NCBI GenBank assembly: GCA_050289385.1
Contig: JBNKFQ010000231.1
Span: forward strand, 1-28,405
DNA from: JBNKFQ01 sp050289385
Lineage (GTDB): Bacteria > Pseudomonadota > Gammaproteobacteria > Pseudomonadales > Porticoccaceae
Length of the DNA stretch: 28,405 nucleotides
Reading direction: 5' to 3'
A program made the position numbers and the translations under genes. The number at the start of each line of letters is the position of its first letter. Positions within the stretch are counted from its first letter, which is position 1. Under the pieces are notes generated by a model. It was not told the DNA's origin, searched no databases, and saw only the letters and a program-made list of their open reading frames with translations. Shown here one piece after another: positions 16,106 to 23,587 of the stretch.

Positions 16106-18256
16106 TTATGAGTCTTCCAGTTCATCGATAATCGCACTGGGGCTTAACAGCAACTGTGGCAACACTTTGGCATTATCAATACTGGTACCCGGTTTGAAAT
16201 ACAGATACAAAGGTACACCGGCCCTGCCATAGCGCCCCAGAAATGCGGTAATATCTGCGTCCTCGTCAGTCCAGTCGCCAACAATCACTTTGATATCATT
16301 ATCAGCAAAGTACTGTTGCACCGTCCTGGTGTGCAAAGACGCTTTTTCATTTACCTTGCAGCTCACACACCAGTCCGCAGTAAAGTAAGCAAAAACCGAA
16401 GCATCCTGCTGCAGCAACTCATTGAGACCCTGCTCGGACCAGGATATTTCACCTTCTGCATGAACGGTATTTTTGTCAGTAGCAAGCCCAAGCCCGGCAT
16501 TTGCCATCCAGACAACCCCAGCCAGACCAACCGCCGCCACGACACGCCATACCATGGGTTTGGCGCTCGCTGTCGAACGCCCCCACGCCCATGCGGAGAT
16601 AGCCAAAATCAGGATCGCTCCAAGACTGGCGGTCATAACCATAACACCCCGACTATTGCCCAGCACCCAAAGGAAATAGAGCGCTGTAGCAAACATCGGG
16701 AATGCCATGACTTCTTTAAACACCTGCATCCACGCACCCGGCTGGGGCAGCATTTTACGTGCAGTCGGGAAAAACGCTACCAGCAAGTAGGGGAACGCCA
16801 GCCCCAAACCCAAAACAACAAAGATCAATATTCCCGTAATCGCATGCTGGGTAAGAGCAAAGCCAGTAGCCACCGCCATAAAGGGAGCCATGCAAGGTGT
16901 CGCCACAACTACCGCCAGCACACCGGTAAAAAAAGCAGATTTATTGGAACGCCCCTCGGTGAGGTCGGCACCGGCATTCATCAGACCGGTTCCCACTTCA
17001 AATACGCCCAGCAAATTTAATCCCACCAGCACAATGACCAACACGCAGACCAATAAAATTGCCGGATTTTGCAGTTGAAAACCCCATCCTATTTCGCTGC
17101 CCAGTGCTCTCAAAAGCAGTAATACGCCACCGAGAGCGGCAAAGCTGGCGACCACACCTGCGGTGTAATAAAGCCCGTTTTCCCTGACCCAGCGCGGATG
17201 TTTTTCGGCCAGTTTTACCAGGCTCAATGCCTTTAAACTCAATACCGGTAACACACAGGGCATCAAATTGAGAATCAGCCCCCCCAGAAATGCCGCGCCA
17301 ATGGCGCCCAGCAAACCAATGCTAACACTGCCACCGACACCGCCACCTGCCGTTTTACCAGAGTCTCCTCCCGACCTGACAGGGGCCGCCACAGCCTTAA
17401 CCTTACCCGCGCCATCTACTTTTGGCGCATTCTCCACAAGACCGGCTTGCTGAACTCCGTCGCCGTCTTGCCAGGTGACCAGTACACCGGTTGCGTCCGT
17501 TCTTTCGGCACGGAAACCTGCTCCGGCGTGCACTCGCAACAACCCGTCTTCGACTGAAGCCAGCTGCCCACCGGAATGATCAATAAGTTTTTCGGCAACC
17601 GGATAAACATATATTTCCCTGGCACCTGGCACCGGAAAACTCACCTCAAAATTCACTTTTTTGTTGTCTGCCTCTCCAGAGAGGTAAAATGCTGCCGGCC
17701 AATCGACCGGTTTCGGCTGCTCCTGCCTGGCGGTTTTGAACAATCCGGCATTGCCAATATCCACAGAGCCGTCGCCAACAGGCAAGTCCAGTTCCACCGG
17801 CCCTCTCTCCGGAACGCAATTGGCGTCATCGCACACCAACCAGCGAGCCTTGCCTTTTAACGTGACACGACCGCCTGCCATCAAATCAGCCGGTGCTGTG
17901 ACCTCCATTAACAACGTATTCGGGCCACTGTAGCCATAGGTGACAATATCACCCATCTCTACAATTTCAGGAATTGGATACTTCAGCTCACCAACACTGA
18001 ATCCTTCGGGCAGGGACCATTTCACCTTCATACCCTTGCCTGCATCACCGGGATTCACCCAGTAATTGTGCCAATGGTCATCGGGCATTACATACAGGCC
18101 GACGGTAAATGTCTGGCCGGGTGCGATACTGGAAACCTCGGAAACCAGTTCAATTGAGCTGTGATTGCTTCTGCTTGCGTCTGCCCGAACAACAACGGCA
18201 CTAACCACCAGCAACACAAGCGCAATGGCAACCAGTGTATTTCTCGCAAACTTCAT
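16106..18256 (-). CDS. DsbD/ScsB-type transmembrane thiol:disulfide reductase
   Basis: A 716-residue inner-membrane protein that moves reducing power from cytoplasmic thioredoxin to the periplasm. It has a signal segment (1-25), then a periplasmic N-terminal domain with Cys142 and Cys147 (VCDDANC). The membrane domain (about 313-595) has Cys334 in LMPCVLP and Cys455 in ATPCMAP. The C-terminal thioredoxin domain has WCVSC (629-633) and cis-Pro682. All six redox cysteines are present. The N-terminal domain looks closer to the larger ScsB-like branch than to classical E. coli DsbD. The ATG at 18256 has GAGG seven bases upstream. The TlpA-like protein encoded just upstream is a plausible periplasmic partner. 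Confidence 0.9.
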   Translation of the reverse strand: MKFARNTLVAIALVLLVVSAVVVRADASRSNHSSIELVSEVSSIAPGQTFTVGLYVMPDDHWHNYWVNPGDAGKGMKVKWSLPEGFSVGELKYPIPEIVEMGDIVTYGYSGPNTLLMEVTAPADLMAGGRVTLKGKARWLVCDDANCVPERGPVELDLPVGDGSVDIGNAGLFKTARQEQPKPVDWPAAFYLSGEADNKKVNFEVSFPVPGAREIYVYPVAEKLIDHSGGQLASVEDGLLRVHAGAGFRAERTDATGVLVTWQDGDGVQQAGLVENAPKVDGAGKVKAVAAPVRSGGDSGKTAGGGVGGSVSIGLLGAIGAAFLGGLILNLMPCVLPVLSLKALSLVKLAEKHPRWVRENGLYYTAGVVASFAALGGVLLLLRALGSEIGWGFQLQNPAILLVCVLVIVLVGLNLLGVFEVGTGLMNAGADLTEGRSNKSAFFTGVLAVVVATPCMAPFMAVATGFALTQHAITGILIFVVLGLGLAFPYLLVAFFPTARKMLPQPGAWMQVFKEVMAFPMFATALYFLWVLGNSRGVMVMTASLGAILILAISAWAWGRSTASAKPMVWRVVAAVGLAGVVWMANAGLGLATDKNTVHAEGEISWSEQGLNELLQQDASVFAYFTADWCVSCKVNEKASLHTRTVQQYFADNDIKVIVGDWTDEDADITAFLGRYGRAGVPLYLYFKPGTSIDNAKVLPQLLLSPSAIIDELEDS

Positions 18257-18288
18257 GGTTTACCTCATTTAGTAGTACTTATTGAGGA

Positions 18289-18313
18289 CCTGCAAGAAAA
18301 CATCTGTTGCAGG
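18289..18313 (-). promoter_or_regulatory. Inverted repeat in the dsbD-like leader
   Basis: CCTGCAA and TTGCAGG form a perfect 7-bp stem with an 11-base loop, 33 bases upstream of the dsbD-like ATG. It could be an operator or an mRNA leader hairpin. There is no T-run, so it is not a terminator. Confidence 0.35.
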
Positions 18314-18413
18314 CAGACCCAAATCGGGCAAGATAGCCCATCAACAGGGCTTTGCAAACCATAAATGCATACATTCCAAATAAAACGGAACAAAACATTC
18401 AAAATAAATGAAT

Positions 18414-18611
18414 TTATGTGGAAAAAGTTCCATTGATTGTAATCATGTCATCCACGGCCCTGTTTCGCTCACCTTGAATTTCCGTTGCAGTCAGTCGCTC
18501 ATCCGGAATCGCCAAACCGCACTCCACACACCTCGCCGGACACAAAAATGACCTCCAGCGGCAATAATCAAAGTCAGTGGGGCGCCCCGGGCCCAACGTA
18601 TGTGCCGGCAA
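18414..18611 (-). CDS. Possible small cysteine-rich protein or in-frame extension of the TlpA-like gene
   Basis: This open frame is in the same frame as the TlpA-like gene and is in fact open for 83 codons directly after its UGA stop. It is cysteine-rich: counting from the UGA there are eight Cys, arranged ECVCYHC then YCRW then LCPARCVECG. CVECGLAIPDERL resembles the first half of a TraR/DksA C4 zinc finger, but the expected second CxxC is missing. Starts available are TTG 18611 or TTG 18545. The latter has a perfect GGAGG six bases upstream and would give 43 residues. It may be a real small zinc-binding protein, a decayed gene, or chance. Confidence 0.25.
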   Translation of the reverse strand: MPAHTLGPGRPTDFDYCRWRSFLCPARCVECGLAIPDERLTATEIQGERNRAVDDMITINGTFST

Positions 18612-18665
18612 GCAGTGATAACAAACACACTCAAAACCCTGCGAACACAGGTATATGATGTTTTG

Positions 18666-19994
18666 TCAGCGCGAATGTTCCAACGGGCGGGATTGCCGTT
18701 CATCATCTGCAGGCTGACCATTTTCCTCACTGGCCTCGGCAACCAGTCGATTCAGATAGTTGGCAAAATCATCAAACCCCAGCCTGGGAATGCTGCGAAT
18801 CACTCCATTCTGATCCACAATATAGCGTTTGGGCAAAGGCCATACTTGCCAGGTGTTCAGAAATTCATGGTCTTCACCGATGTACCAGTTGGTAAACGGC
18901 ATGGGATTGTCCTGCATAAAAACCTTGGCATCTCCAACGTTGGCATCCAGGCTCAAGGTAATAATCTCAAACGGGCGACCTCTCATGCGCTCTTGCATGG
19001 CCCGCAGCCTGGGTATCGATTTGATACAGGGCTTGTACCACGAGGCCCACAGCTCCAGAACAATGATTTTGCCGCGATGCCGGGCAAAGCTGACCGGATT
19101 ACCTTCAAGATCGGTGGCACCAAAATCGACGATGTGCGTACCTGGGCTGGCGTGATCAATGCGATATACGATTCTGGCCGCCTCTTTACTTATGGGCGTT
19201 CCTTTAGTCTCATGGAATCCATTTTCATCAAAAGTATAAAACGACAGTGAGTATTCACTGTCTTGCACAGAGCCCGCCAACTGACGGGCTCTCTGTCGCA
19301 GCGGCTGCCACTTGCGGGTGGCCCAGGTGCTCTGTGCATACTTCTTGCGAATACGCTCCATCGTTTGCGCCGGCAACGGGCCATGGATTGACCGGCTCTC
19401 CGACGTGAAGTAATTTTCCGGCGACATTTCCAGCTCTCCCAGATTGGCGAGCAAGCCTGCCATTTTCTGATAGGTCAGCGCCAGCCTTAACTGGGCAATT
19501 TCACGTACCCGAGCGGTACTGCCACCTGCCGCCGCAGCCTTGTAAAACTGTTCACAGTCGTCGCTGGTGTAGCCATGCTGAAATTGCTGGCGGGTTGAAA
19601 GCGTAAGGTACAGACGCGGGTTATCCAGATGATACTGCTTTAGATAACGGCAAATTTCATCGCTGAGCTGATTGTAATCCGCGTAGGTGGCAAACAGCAT
19701 TGCATCAAATGCCACGGCATCACCCGGCGCCTGGCGGTACAGCTCAACCGCCTCACTTTGCAAACGACTGCGCTCGGTATATATCTCGTGCCGTTTTTCT
19801 CCCGGCTCGTCACTGGATCCAGCCTGCTCCGGACGCTTTAGCTCCCTGACAAGATCAGCATTTTCATCAACCAGCGCCTTGAGGGCTGAGCCGCGATCTG
19901 CAGCGTATACATCGCCTGGTTGAACCAACAGGGCGAAGAGCACCAGATTTGCGGAAAGAAGAGGCCAGACCAGGCTTCCGAACGTTTTTGCCAT
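18666..19994 (-). CDS. TlpA-like periplasmic thioredoxin-fold protein with YxxC in place of CxxC
   Basis: A 442-residue protein with an N-terminal signal peptide (hydrophobic 10-31, likely cut near YAA-D). A helical, mostly charged region follows (35-280), then a TlpA/AhpC-type thioredoxin domain (about 284-415). The active-site stretch is LELWASWYKPCIKSIPRL (313-330): the nucleophilic first cysteine of WCxxC is Tyr320 (codon TAC), while Cys323 remains. The cis-Pro region (PLPKRYIVD, Pro388) is conserved. With one cysteine it cannot do ordinary CxxC dithiol exchange; a chaperone, scaffold or single-Cys role is possible. SD AGGT is six bases before the ATG. The DsbD-like gene follows on the same strand. 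Confidence 0.85.
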   Translation of the reverse strand: MAKTFGSLVWPLLSANLVLFALLVQPGDVYAADRGSALKALVDENADLVRELKRPEQAGSSDEPGEKRHEIYTERSRLQSEAVELYRQAPGDAVAFDAMLFATYADYNQLSDEICRYLKQYHLDNPRLYLTLSTRQQFQHGYTSDDCEQFYKAAAAGGSTARVREIAQLRLALTYQKMAGLLANLGELEMSPENYFTSESRSIHGPLPAQTMERIRKKYAQSTWATRKWQPLRQRARQLAGSVQDSEYSLSFYTFDENGFHETKGTPISKEAARIVYRIDHASPGTHIVDFGATDLEGNPVSFARHRGKIIVLELWASWYKPCIKSIPRLRAMQERMRGRPFEIITLSLDANVGDAKVFMQDNPMPFTNWYIGEDHEFLNTWQVWPLPKRYIVDQNGVIRSIPRLGFDDFANYLNRLVAEASEENGQPADDERQSRPLEHSR

Positions 19995-20398
19995 AATTAC
20001 CTAAATACCGGGTTTTGAAGCGCTTTTACCGAGATCGAGCTGTTGGGGGGAGCAGGGTACACTTGTCTTCGCGCCATCGCCAGTCGCATATGCAAGCCCG
20101 ACACAGGGTTCGCCAATATACCCCTCTCAAAAAGGGCACTTGCAAGCAGAAATTCAAATATCAACAGATCCTGAAAAAGATACGTCGGCCTTTTGCCTTA
20201 AACCACTTATTTTACCTAACTTTACAAGGTTGCGGGCAAGTGACCCGCTAAAAACTTCAAGTTCTGACAAGTCAACTGAACCCGTCATTTTCACCTTGAA
20301 GGAGTACAAGGGCCTGGCACAAAACTCAATAAATGCAGCGAATTGGCAACAGCCCGAATGATATTTCCCCGGCCCCGGGAGCATGGTCAAGAGTCCGT
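19995..20398. other. Gap between mmsB and the TlpA-like gene
   Basis: These 404 bases contain no supported gene. A 78-codon minus frame (20154-20390) has no family resemblance I recognise and no good start. The gap holds TTTACCTAACTTTAC (20211-20225) and CCTGGCACAAA (20313-20323), both also present in the gap at 13273-13863. A GC-rich near-palindrome follows the mmsB stop (around 20367-20380), without a T-run. The promoter of the TlpA-like gene should lie near 20000-20050; an AAGCGCTT palindrome sits there, but no clear hexamers were found. Confidence 0.5.
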
Positions 20399-21313
20399 TT
20401 ACAGACCCTGGCTTTCGAAGGCTTCGCCAAAGAGCTTGATAACGCTGGAAAAATCCAAATCGGGATTCTCTTCTGCAGCAACACTGTGCAGACCGAACAT
20501 GTTGGCCGCCAACGATCCCATAGGTGTATATGAGTGGCTTTGCTGTGCCGTTTCCAGCGCCAGCCCCAGGTCCTTTTGCATCAGCCGAGTCATAAAGCCC
20601 CCCTGATATTGGCGATTAGCGGGGGCGGTATCAACCACACCTGGCACCGGATTTTGTACTGTCAATGACCAGCAGGCGGATGTGCTATTGGCCATAATAT
20701 CGGTCAGTACCTTGGGGTCCAGGCCATTGTTCATGCCCAGCTGCAGCGCTTCCGAAGCGCCGACCATCTGCACAGCCAACAGCATGTTGTTACAGATTTT
20801 TGCGACCTGACCGGCACCTGCATCGCCAGCTCGAAAAATTTTCTTGCCCATGGCCTGCAACACCGTTCGGCCACGATCCACATTTTGCTCGCTGCCACCA
20901 CACATAAACGCCAGAGTTCCCGCTTCGGCACCCGCTACGCCACCGGAGACCGGCGCGTCGATAAACGCTATACCGCGTTTTTCCGCCTCGGCGGCTACCC
21001 GCCTGGCGTTATGGGGTGCAATGGTGGAACAGTCTATTGCCAGCGCCGTATTCGGCATGGCGTCGAGAAGAGCATCACGATCGATATAAAGAGCTTCGAC
21101 AATGGCTCCCGAAGGAAGCATGGTAATAACAAAGTCCGCATTTTTTACCGCGTCAGCCGGCGTGTCTGCCACTGAACACCCCGCTTCTCTGGCGTGCTCC
21201 AGCGCAGCGGGCACAACATCAAACGCCATAACGTCAAAACCGGCTTTTACCAGATTGACCGCCATCGGGCCACCCATATTGCCCAAGCCCAGGAACGCAA
21301 CTTTTTGAGCCAT
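20399..21313 (-). CDS. mmsB: 3-hydroxyisobutyrate dehydrogenase
   Basis: A 304-residue NAD-dependent beta-hydroxyacid dehydrogenase that oxidises 3-hydroxyisobutyrate to methylmalonate semialdehyde in valine breakdown. It has the Rossmann loop FLGLGNMGGPMA (7-18), the substrate-binding DAPVSGGVAGAEAGTL (118-133) and the catalytic-lysine region GAGQVAKICNN (Lys near 171). Length is normal. The start is clear: ATG at 21313 with GGAGG eight bases upstream (21326-21322). It is the last gene of the valine cluster. The space before its SD is filled by the GTTCGAT arrays. Confidence 0.95.
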   Translation of the reverse strand: MAQKVAFLGLGNMGGPMAVNLVKAGFDVMAFDVVPAALEHAREAGCSVADTPADAVKNADFVITMLPSGAIVEALYIDRDALLDAMPNTALAIDCSTIAPHNARRVAAEAEKRGIAFIDAPVSGGVAGAEAGTLAFMCGGSEQNVDRGRTVLQAMGKKIFRAGDAGAGQVAKICNNMLLAVQMVGASEALQLGMNNGLDPKVLTDIMANSTSACWSLTVQNPVPGVVDTAPANRQYQGGFMTRLMQKDLGLALETAQQSHSYTPMGSLAANMFGLHSVAAEENPDLDFSSVIKLFGEAFESQGL

Positions 21314-21336
21314 CGTTTTTTCCTCCAGATATTGAC

Positions 21337-21393
<57 letters not shown>

Positions 21394-21505
21394 AGCGAGC
21401 TTAACGGTTTGCTTGTGTAGCGCCACTCCGCCCGGTCTCCCGACCTCTGTCCTCTAAACGCCGGTCCCCTGAACGCCGAGCGCAGCTATGGCCCGAATCT
21501 TTTGC

Positions 21506-21533
21506 GTCGAACATCGAACATCAAACGTCGAAC
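21506..21533. repeat. Inverted degenerate heptamer array (ATCGAAC-type), four units
   Basis: Four units GTCGAAC, ATCGAAC, ATCAAAC, GTCGAAC are the reverse complement, with single changes, of the GTTCGAT units at 21337-21392. The array begins three bases after the stop codon (21537-21539) of the hydroxyisobutyryl-CoA hydrolase gene. The intervening 113 bases carry no gene; they include two similar short pieces (TAAACGCCGG and TGAACGCCGA). Confidence 0.9.
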
Positions 21534-21536
21534 ATC

Positions 21537-22658
21537 TTACAAATCAGCCAACGGATGCTCACCCTGCCAGGGCGTTACAAAATGTGCATCAACATCCGCC
21601 TGCGTCACCTCCGCGAAGGCTGCTGGCTGCCATTTGGGATTGCGGTCCTTGTCCACCAGCAAGGCGCGCACCCCTTCCTTAAAGTGCCCAAGGCGCCCAC
21701 AGTTAACAGACATAATCAGTTCCATTCTGAACACATCACTCAAGGACAAATCGGCACCCCGGTTAAATTGCTCTTGCACCAGATACGGCGTAACCGGACA
21801 ACCCTGCTGTAAGCCCTTCGCAGCCCGGCTTAACCAAACGTCATCGCCGTCATAGCTGGTGATTTTCGCGAACAGCTCGGGCAATTCACCGCTGGTGTTG
21901 GCGTTTATCCAATCCGAATGCGCCTCTACATTACCGTGCGGTTGATCGGCAATGGACTGTTCTTCAAATTTAGCCAACAGAGCCGTCAACAAATTGCGAT
22001 CAGCCCTGGAATCACCGATCCAGTCCGACTGTGCCAAAGCGTCAAGTACTGACGACTTTTGTTCATGTTTTATAAACGTATCGGCCAACCCGACATATTT
22101 GGCGTCGGCGGCATTGATGGATGCACCGGTCATTCCAAGAAATTTGCCAGTCAGGCCGGGAGCACGATTGAGAAACCAGGTGCCACCCACATCGGGGTAC
22201 AACCCGATTGTGATTTCAGGCATCGCCATGCGTGTGCTCTCGGTCACCACTCGATGACTGGCGCCGCTCATTAAACCGAGACCACCCCCCATCACAATAC
22301 CGTTACCCCAAACAATAAACGGTTTGCCATAACGATGTATTTGATAGTCCAGTCGATACTCGCCGGTAAAAAATTGCTGACAAAAATCATTGGGCATTTG
22401 CTCACCATACCCCGCAGAATTTTTGAACAGCGCCATAACATCACCACCGGCGCAAAAAGCCTTGTCGCCAGCACCCTGCAAAAAGACACAGGCGATGTTA
22501 TCGCTCTGTTCCCATTCGGTTAATTTCGCCGACAACAAATCAATCATTTCCAGACTGAGGGCGTTCAGAGATTTCTCGCTATTGAGCGTTGCTATGGCAA
22601 TTTTTTTGCCATTGGTAGAAGAACGTTCCGAAAAAGTTACAACAGAATCACCAGACAT
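21537..22658 (-). CDS. 3-hydroxyisobutyryl-CoA hydrolase
   Basis: A 373-residue crotonase-superfamily hydrolase that releases 3-hydroxyisobutyrate from its CoA ester in valine catabolism. AFCAGGDVMAL (67-77) and GIVMGGGLGLM (120-130) form the CoA oxyanion region. MPEITIGLYPDVGGT carries Glu148 and Asp156, whose eight-residue spacing matches the catalytic pair of HIBCH enzymes. The C-terminal FKEGVRALLVDKDRNPKW is a hallmark that separates this family from plain enoyl-CoA hydratases. The ATG at 22658 has GTGAGG five bases upstream. It follows the enoyl-CoA hydratase gene after 152 bases and precedes mmsB. Confidence 0.94.
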   Translation of the reverse strand: MSGDSVVTFSERSSTNGKKIAIATLNSEKSLNALSLEMIDLLSAKLTEWEQSDNIACVFLQGAGDKAFCAGGDVMALFKNSAGYGEQMPNDFCQQFFTGEYRLDYQIHRYGKPFIVWGNGIVMGGGLGLMSGASHRVVTESTRMAMPEITIGLYPDVGGTWFLNRAPGLTGKFLGMTGASINAADAKYVGLADTFIKHEQKSSVLDALAQSDWIGDSRADRNLLTALLAKFEEQSIADQPHGNVEAHSDWINANTSGELPELFAKITSYDGDDVWLSRAAKGLQQGCPVTPYLVQEQFNRGADLSLSDVFRMELIMSVNCGRLGHFKEGVRALLVDKDRNPKWQPAAFAEVTQADVDAHFVTPWQGEHPLADL

Positions 22659-22683
22659 CCGGGCCTCACATTATTTTTCACTT

Positions 22684-22703
22684 GTCAGACATCAGCGTCT
22701 GAC
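22684..22703 (-). other. Hairpin ahead of the hydrolase gene
   Basis: GTCAGAC (22684-22690) and GTCTGAC (22697-22703) form a perfect 7-bp stem with a 6-base loop, 25 bases upstream of the hydrolase ATG on its mRNA. The arm GTCTGACGC also occurs at 24786-24794, upstream of the acyl-CoA dehydrogenase stretch in the same cluster. It could be a leader hairpin or a remnant of a third heptamer family. Confidence 0.5.
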
Positions 22704-22760
22704 GCTCTCTTTACCAATATACTCTCGAAATACCCTCAAAGTTTCCGCTTTTGCTTTTCG

Positions 22761-22809
22761 CTTCCGACTTCCAACTTCCAACTTCCAACTTCCAACTTCC
22801 AACTTCCAA
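22761..22809. repeat. Heptamer array, six perfect CTTCCAA units plus one variant
   Basis: One CTTCCGA unit (22761-22767) is followed by six exact CTTCCAA units (22768-22809). The array ends one base from the stop codon of the enoyl-CoA hydratase gene (22811-22813), so on the mRNA it begins immediately after translation ends. Two copies of the same heptamer occur inside gspI (1478-1491). Confidence 0.95.
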
Positions 22810-22810
22810 C

Positions 22811-23587
22811 TTATTTATTCTTCCACTCAGGAGCACGTTTTTGCAAAAAGGCATTCACCCCTTCGGCCTGGTCCTCGGTATCAAAAAGATCGACAAATGC
22901 TTCCCTCTCTGTCGCAAACAGAGTCGCCATCGGTTGACGACGCGCGCCCATGATCAACTGTTTGCACACTTTTACTGACGAAGGGCTTTGTTTGTTGACG
23001 CGTTCTGCCAGGGCAATGGCCGCATCGAGCGCCTTGCCGGTTTCCACCACCTCTTCTACCAGCCCTATTTTTTCGGCCTTGTCGGCTTTTATTCGCTCGT
23101 TACATAAAATCATGCGCTTGGCCCAACCTTCACCCACCAGCCAGGCAAGTTGTTGTGTGCCGAGTCCACACGGCAGCAAACCTACTGCTGCTTCCGGCAA
23201 TGCCATTTGCGCCTGCTCTTCAGCAATGCGTATATCACAACTCAGCGCCACTTCGAGACCACCACCCATGGCATAACCGTTAATGGCAGCTATCGAAACG
23301 CCTTGATAATCGGACAATGCCTCAAAAGCATCGCCAAAGGCACGAGACGCCCTGGCAGCATGCGCCTTGTCGCCATTAGAAAATTGATTGAGATCAGCAC
23401 CAGCAGAAAAAAACTTTTCGCCTTCACCGGTAATCACCAATGAATAATTTTCTGGATCGGCATTTAATTCTTTTACAATGGCTTTCAAGTGGTTGAGACT
23501 GTCTACGGTCCACGTATTAGCCGGTGGATTCGCTATCGTCAAAATGGCCACATGGCCCTTGTGTTCCAACTTTAACAAGTCTGTCAT
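22811..23587 (-). CDS. Enoyl-CoA hydratase (methacrylyl-CoA hydration)
   Basis: A 258-residue crotonase. FFSAGADLNQF (59-69) and GYAMGGGLEVALSCDIRIA (104-122) form the oxyanion hole. Glu112 and Glu132 (in LPEAAVGLLPC) match the two catalytic glutamates of hydratases. The usual GxGGTQ loop reads PCGLGTQQL, with Cys where Gly is typical. In this cluster the expected substrate is methacrylyl-CoA, giving 3-hydroxyisobutyryl-CoA (inference from neighbours). The ATG overlaps the acyl-CoA dehydrogenase stop as ATGA, so translation is coupled. Confidence 0.93.
   Translation of the reverse strand: MTDLLKLEHKGHVAILTIANPPANTWTVDSLNHLKAIVKELNADPENYSLVITGEGEKFFSAGADLNQFSNGDKAHAARASRAFGDAFEALSDYQGVSIAAINGYAMGGGLEVALSCDIRIAEEQAQMALPEAAVGLLPCGLGTQQLAWLVGEGWAKRMILCNERIKADKAEKIGLVEEVVETGKALDAAIALAERVNKQSPSSVKVCKQLIMGARRQPMATLFATEREAFVDLFDTEDQAEGVNAFLQKRAPEWKNK

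Larger units (their letters stand above)
18257..18665. other. Gap between the TlpA-like and DsbD-like genes
   Basis: These 409 bases contain the cysteine-rich open frame listed separately (18414-18611), the dsbD leader, a 7-bp inverted repeat CCTGCAA/TTGCAGG (18289-18295 and 18307-18313), and a palindrome GGGGCGCCCC at 18579-18588. No tRNA-like or plus-strand gene was seen. No clear terminator follows the TlpA-like gene. Confidence 0.55.

Noticed and set aside
20154..20390. 78-codon minus frame after mmsB as a gene.
   Set aside because: It has no recognised domain, no SD, a non-ATG start at its full length, and includes the dispersed 15-base string; probably chance.
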